DNA of 10,326 bases from Acetatifactor sp. (GTDB taxonomy: Bacteria; Bacillota; Clostridia; Lachnospirales; Lachnospiraceae): the NCBI GenBank assembly GCA_024699575.1, contig JAILPF010000031.1:1-10326 (forward strand). The letters are read 5' to 3'. The notes beneath the pieces are model-generated. The model was not told where the DNA came from, searched no databases, and worked only from the letters and a program-made list of their open reading frames with translations. The translations under genes were made by a program, and so were the position numbers. Positions 7,179 to 10,326 of this stretch are shown one piece after another. Position 1 is the stretch's first letter, and the number at the start of each line of letters is the position of its first letter.

Positions 7179-8315
7179 ATTGGAATCATTACGTTTCACA
7201 GGTCTCATAACTGCGGTTCCATTCTGCAGGCTTATGCGCTGCAGACCGTTTTAAAACAGAAATATGGAATGGATAATGAAATCATTGACTTTTCCAATGA
7301 AGGGCAGAGGCGTTATTATGCCACACTGGTGTCAGTGAGAAAACCCAAGGACATTTTGAAGAATATTGTGTTTGGATTGTTTTTCGTGCCCATTGACAGG
7401 CACCGAAGAGAGTATGATGCTTATATACACAAGATTTTTAAGCTCAGTTCCGGATTTTACCCAGATGCGAGGTCTTTAAAGGGTGTGGAAGATGATTACG
7501 ATATGATAGTCTGCGGAAGCGACCAGATTTGGAATACAAGATGTTCGGATGCGGATGATGCGTACTATTTGAGTTTTGTTTCTCACACGCCCACAGTGGC
7601 GTATGCAGCCAGTATGGGAGCAAACAATATCCTTGGAAAAGGAGAGGCTGTTGAGACTCATTACAGAGAATTGGTGAATCGAATTGATGCCGTTTCTGTG
7701 AGGGAAATCAACGCAAAAAAGTGGCTGGAGGAACTGACCGGAAGAAAAATCGAAATTACAGCAGACCCCACCCTGCTATTGGACAGGGCCGAATGGTTAA
7801 AACTATGCTTGGACAGGGTGGTGAAGGAGAAATATATTTTTTATTATTCCTTTGGATATGACCCGTATTATACAGCGATCGTGGAGAGACTTTCTAAGCA
7901 GACCGGTCTTCCTGTCATCGTTCTGGATGCAAAGAACTGGGTAAAACAGAAATTATTTTTGAAGGGAATCCGACTTTCGAAGCACAGTGGTCCGGATGTG
8001 TTTTTGACTTTGATCAAAGATGCGGAGATTGTGGTGACATCCTCATTGCACGGAACGATTTTTTCAACAATCTTTCAAAAATGTTTCTGGTATTTAAAGC
8101 CCGTCAACTATGACAAACAATCTGCCAATGCGGATGACAGGGCAGTGTCGCTTCTTGCACAACTGGGATTGATGGACCGTTTCGTCTCCGAGGAAGAACT
8201 GTTTGCAGATGACGTGTATCGTATGCCCAACTATGAAGAAAGCAGGCAGAGGAGAGAAAAACTGCGGGAAACATCCTTCCGCTTTATGGAAGAATATATC
8301 GTCAAAGGGGTATAG
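7176..8315 (+). CDS. Polysaccharide pyruvyltransferase family protein
   Basis: This is a 379-residue soluble PF04230 protein of the same subgroup as the gene at 4136. Order of motifs: IGIITFHRSHNCGSILQAYA (2-21), IVCGSDQIWN (111-120), AYAASMG (142-148), SVRE (174-177), ADPTLLL (196-202), YYSFG (223-227) and VTSSLHGTIFS with His292 (287-297). The residue two before LHG is Ser-Ser here, where the paralogue in this operon has Asp-Ser and the flippase-fused domain Asp-Arg, so active-site details differ. It would modify the repeat unit, most simply with a pyruvate ketal. Motif order matches the 4136 product throughout, but the intervening sequence is well diverged, so the two probably act on different sugars (inference). 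It sits between a family 2 and a family 14 transferase gene, and the next gene starts two bases after its stop. Confidence 0.87.
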   Translation: MIGIITFHRSHNCGSILQAYALQTVLKQKYGMDNEIIDFSNEGQRRYYATLVSVRKPKDILKNIVFGLFFVPIDRHRREYDAYIHKIFKLSSGFYPDARSLKGVEDDYDMIVCGSDQIWNTRCSDADDAYYLSFVSHTPTVAYAASMGANNILGKGEAVETHYRELVNRIDAVSVREINAKKWLEELTGRKIEITADPTLLLDRAEWLKLCLDRVVKEKYIFYYSFGYDPYYTAIVERLSKQTGLPVIVLDAKNWVKQKLFLKGIRLSKHSGPDVFLTLIKDAEIVVTSSLHGTIFSTIFQKCFWYLKPVNYDKQSANADDRAVSLLAQLGLMDRFVSEEELFADDVYRMPNYEESRQRREKLRETSFRFMEEYIVKGV

Positions 8316-8317
8316 GC

Positions 8318-9208
8318 ATGCACGCATATCTGATTATAGCCCACAATCAGTTTGCTCTGTTGAACAAACTTTTGCTGGCGCTTGATTATCCGGAAAATGA
8401 TATTTATATCCATATAGACCGTAAAGCGGATGCACCGGACTTTGAGACAATTACTGCCGGGATGCGTTTTTCCAGGGTGGTGTTTGTCCGCAGAAGAAAT
8501 GTGGTGTGGGGGGATTACTCTCAGATTGCCTGCGAGATGGAATTGTTTGAGGCAGCAGTCAATGCGAGGGAATATGAGTATATTCATCTTTTATCAGGGG
8601 TGGATTTCCCTTTGAAAAGCCAGAAACAGATTCATGATTTTTTTGCTGCTAACCGTGGCAAGGAATTCGTACATTTTCAGGGACAACAGCTTGATGAGAC
8701 GGAACGGGAGAAGGTGGACTGCTATTTCCCGCTGCAGCATTTTATCGGTAATCAAAAAAAAGACACCTCCTTTTTGTACTGTGTACAGCGGGCTGTTGTA
8801 AGGGGACAAAAGAGGATTGGACTGAAACGGCACCGCAGGGATGATATAATGTTTTATAAAGGTGCAAACTGGGTAAGCATCACCGGAGACTTCGCAAAAT
8901 ATCTGGTTTCCTGTAAAGAGGAAATCCGAAGGCTGTTTCGATATTCCATGTGCTGTGACGAAATATTTTTGCAGACAATTTTGATGAATTCAGAATTTCA
9001 CGACCATCTATATTATCCTCAGTTCAATAATGACTACCGGATGTGTATGCGATATATTGACTGGAAACGCGGAACGCCGTATAGTTTTAAGAGAGAGGAT
9101 TACTTGGAACTGGCAGAGAGCGACAGAATGTTTGCCAGAAAATTTGATTATGAGAAAGAACCGGCGGTGGTTGAAGCTTTATTGGCAGAGTGCAGGTATA
9201 CATCTTAA
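8318..9208 (+). CDS. Family 14 (core-2/I-branching-like) glycosyltransferase
   Basis: This is a 296-residue protein of the PF02485 family, whose animal members add beta-1,6-linked GlcNAc branches and whose plant and bacterial members include xylosyl- and other transferases. Motifs: AYLIIAHNQ (3-11), IYIHIDRKAD (29-38), VVWGDYSQI (62-70), HLLSGVDFPLKS (90-101), FYKGANWVSIT (179-189) and CCDEIFLQT (212-220). Glu215 in that last motif aligns by pattern with the catalytic base of mammalian C2GnT, in its SPDE motif. The end (FARKFDYEKEPAVVEAL) is typical of bacterial members. There is no signal peptide or membrane helix, so it should act in the cytoplasm on the lipid-linked unit, unlike the Golgi enzymes. 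AAAGGGG at 8304-8310 lies 7 bases before the ATG. Branching of the repeat unit is an inference from the family; donor sugar unknown. Confidence 0.87.
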   Translation: MHAYLIIAHNQFALLNKLLLALDYPENDIYIHIDRKADAPDFETITAGMRFSRVVFVRRRNVVWGDYSQIACEMELFEAAVNAREYEYIHLLSGVDFPLKSQKQIHDFFAANRGKEFVHFQGQQLDETEREKVDCYFPLQHFIGNQKKDTSFLYCVQRAVVRGQKRIGLKRHRRDDIMFYKGANWVSITGDFAKYLVSCKEEIRRLFRYSMCCDEIFLQTILMNSEFHDHLYYPQFNNDYRMCMRYIDWKRGTPYSFKREDYLELAESDRMFARKFDYEKEPAVVEALLAECRYTS

Positions 9209-9229
9209 GAGAGGAGTGGGGAAGGGTTG
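9209..9229 (+). promoter_or_regulatory. Ribosome binding site supporting a TTG start
   Basis: After the preceding stop (TAA 9206-9208), which is in the same frame, the first possible start is TTG at 9227. GAGGAG at 9211-9216 stands 10 bases upstream and a second purine-rich run (9217-9226) directly abuts it. The next in-frame candidates (GTG 9275, TTG 9284) fall inside the first membrane helix, so TTG 9227 is preferred. Confidence 0.65.
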
Positions 9230-10326
9230 AATCGTTCTAATTCAGGTGCAAATACCAATACGATAAATATTATCGTGGATTGTTTGACTGTCATTCTTTC
9301 CTATCTGGGGGCTTATCTGGCGTTTAGGGGACGCCTTGCGGGGGAGAATGTTACCGGACTGACCATATTAATGGTTGTGTTTACGCTGATTTTTGCGTTG
9401 TCCAACAAGGAAGAATATCTTTATAATGTCACGCTCTTTTACTATTTGGACAGAATTCACAGGAAGCTGACCAAATCTTTTTTGCTTGCTATGGTCGCAA
9501 CGGCATTTTTGGAACCTTACGTTTCTGTTACGCTGATCGGGCGTAAATTTTATCTGACTTTCCTGATTGTTGCCTATGTTGCAATCTGTATCAAGATGTT
9601 CCTGAATAGAAAAATGATGATACTGTTGACCAGAAAGACGATGCCGCGAACAGCTTTTGTGGGAAGCAGGGGCTCTTTTAATAAATTTAAATATTTCATG
9701 AGCAAGACATCGATTCGTATCGTGGATATGGGATATATCGCTATGTCGCGAGAGATACTTGAGGGAGCAAAAGAGGGCGATTATATCGGTTGCATGGAGG
9801 ATTTGGAGGAACTTGTCAGAACGTATCATCTGGATCAGGTTTACATTATTCAGAAGCGTACCGACGAGTTGCGTATTTTGCAGCAGTATGTGGATTTATG
9901 TATCTCGATGGGGGTTACTGTCCGGTTGATCGTGGATATCTATAAGAGACGTCGCGCCAACAGTTATGTGAGTACAGTGGGAACCTACCCGATTATTACA
10001 TATCATACCATCAGTTTGAACACCTATGAACAAATCATTAAGAGGGCATGCGATATCGTTGGAAGCCTGTTTGGAATTATCGTTTTGTCTCCATGTATGC
10101 TGGTTGCGGCCATTGCGATAAAGCTGGATTCCAAAGGGCCTGTTCTGTTCAAACAGACGAGAGTAGGGCAGAACGGGCGGCCGTTCAAAATGTATAAATT
10201 CCGCAGCATGTATGTGGACGCGGAAGAACAGAAAAAGGCTCTGATGGAGCAGAATGAGATACAGGGTGGAATCATGTTCAAGATGAAGGATGACCCGCGT
10301 GTTACGAGAGTGGGGAAGGTTATCCG
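9227..10326 (+). CDS. Polyprenyl-phosphate hexose-1-phosphate transferase (priming sugar transferase), 3' partial
   Basis: The frame is open from TTG 9227 to the window edge (366 codons and two bases). The N-terminal part has hydrophobic segments around residues 14-30, 45-59, 83-100 and 107-124, then a soluble Rossmann-like stretch (about 140-250) as in WcaJ-type enzymes. The C-terminal PF02397 domain begins near residue 269: KRACDIVGS, the membrane-entering helix LFGIIVLSPCMLVAAIAIKL, GPVLFKQTRVGQNGRPF, MYKFRSM (322-328) followed by the acidic VDAEE, and DDPRVTRVGK at the truncated end. Such enzymes transfer a sugar 1-phosphate from a UDP-sugar to undecaprenyl phosphate, the first committed step of repeat-unit assembly. 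The closing residues of the domain are missing. It lies downstream of the transferases, whereas in many clusters the priming gene comes early. Which sugar is loaded cannot be read from the sequence. Confidence 0.9.
   Translation, partial: MNRSNSGANTNTINIIVDCLTVILSYLGAYLAFRGRLAGENVTGLTILMVVFTLIFALSNKEEYLYNVTLFYYLDRIHRKLTKSFLLAMVATAFLEPYVSVTLIGRKFYLTFLIVAYVAICIKMFLNRKMMILLTRKTMPRTAFVGSRGSFNKFKYFMSKTSIRIVDMGYIAMSREILEGAKEGDYIGCMEDLEELVRTYHLDQVYIIQKRTDELRILQQYVDLCISMGVTVRLIVDIYKRRRANSYVSTVGTYPIITYHTISLNTYEQIIKRACDIVGSLFGIIVLSPCMLVAAIAIKLDSKGPVLFKQTRVGQNGRPFKMYKFRSMYVDAEEQKKALMEQNEIQGGIMFKMKDDPRVTRVGKVI

Noticed and set aside
9209..9226. Possible terminator or promoter between the family 14 transferase and priming transferase genes
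   Set aside because: The gap is only 18 bases, purine-rich without inverted repeat or T-run; it is explained by the ribosome binding site.
9368..9829. 153-codon open frame on the minus strand
   Set aside because: It is antisense to the membrane and Rossmann-like region of the priming transferase; the product (rich in His, Arg, Gln and Ser) looks like a complement shadow.

Overview
The window is a single-strand block of polysaccharide-assembly genes, all on the + strand. Eight coding regions are packed with gaps of 0 to 18 bases or short overlaps, and I see no terminator, promoter, tRNA, mobile element or CRISPR between them. Moderate GC, strong AGGAG-type ribosome binding sites, GTG and TTG starts, and protein styles resembling the B. 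subtilis eps products suggest a Gram-positive anaerobe of the Clostridia, most likely a Lachnospiraceae relative. That placement is inference; no taxonomic marker is present.

Layout. (1) 2-1603: the C-terminal tail of what looks like a family 2 glycosyltransferase, running in frame through a hydrophobic lipobox-like segment into a complete family 5 glycoside hydrolase. The 5' end is cut by the window. (2) 1593-4124: a Wzx-type flippase fused to an EpsI/EpsO-like polysaccharide pyruvyltransferase. (3) 4136-5221: a stand-alone pyruvyltransferase-family protein. (4) 5205-6200 and (5) 6217-7161: two GT-A family 2 glycosyltransferases. (6) 7176-8315: a second stand-alone pyruvyltransferase-family protein. 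(7) 8318-9208: a bacterial family 14 (core-2/I-branching-like) glycosyltransferase. (8) 9227 to the window end: a polyprenyl-phosphate hexose-1-phosphate transferase (priming enzyme), 3' partial.

How they fit together. The priming enzyme (8) would load the first sugar phosphate onto the lipid carrier. The family 2 and family 14 transferases would extend or branch the repeat unit, and the pyruvyltransferase-family proteins would decorate it with ketal-linked pyruvate or a related group. The flippase half of (2) would export it. A surface-anchored family 5 hydrolase would trim or release the polymer. A Wzy polymerase and a Wzz/tyrosine-kinase length regulator are not in the window and would have to lie outside it.

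Most noteworthy are the two composite genes: cytoplasmic transferase tail plus exported glycanase, and flippase plus ketal transferase. Each has a Shine-Dalgarno-like site and in-frame start near the domain boundary, and an A7 tract just by it. So each may make two products, or be two genes joined by loss of a stop. Also notable are three pyruvyltransferase domains of two sub-architectures in one operon.
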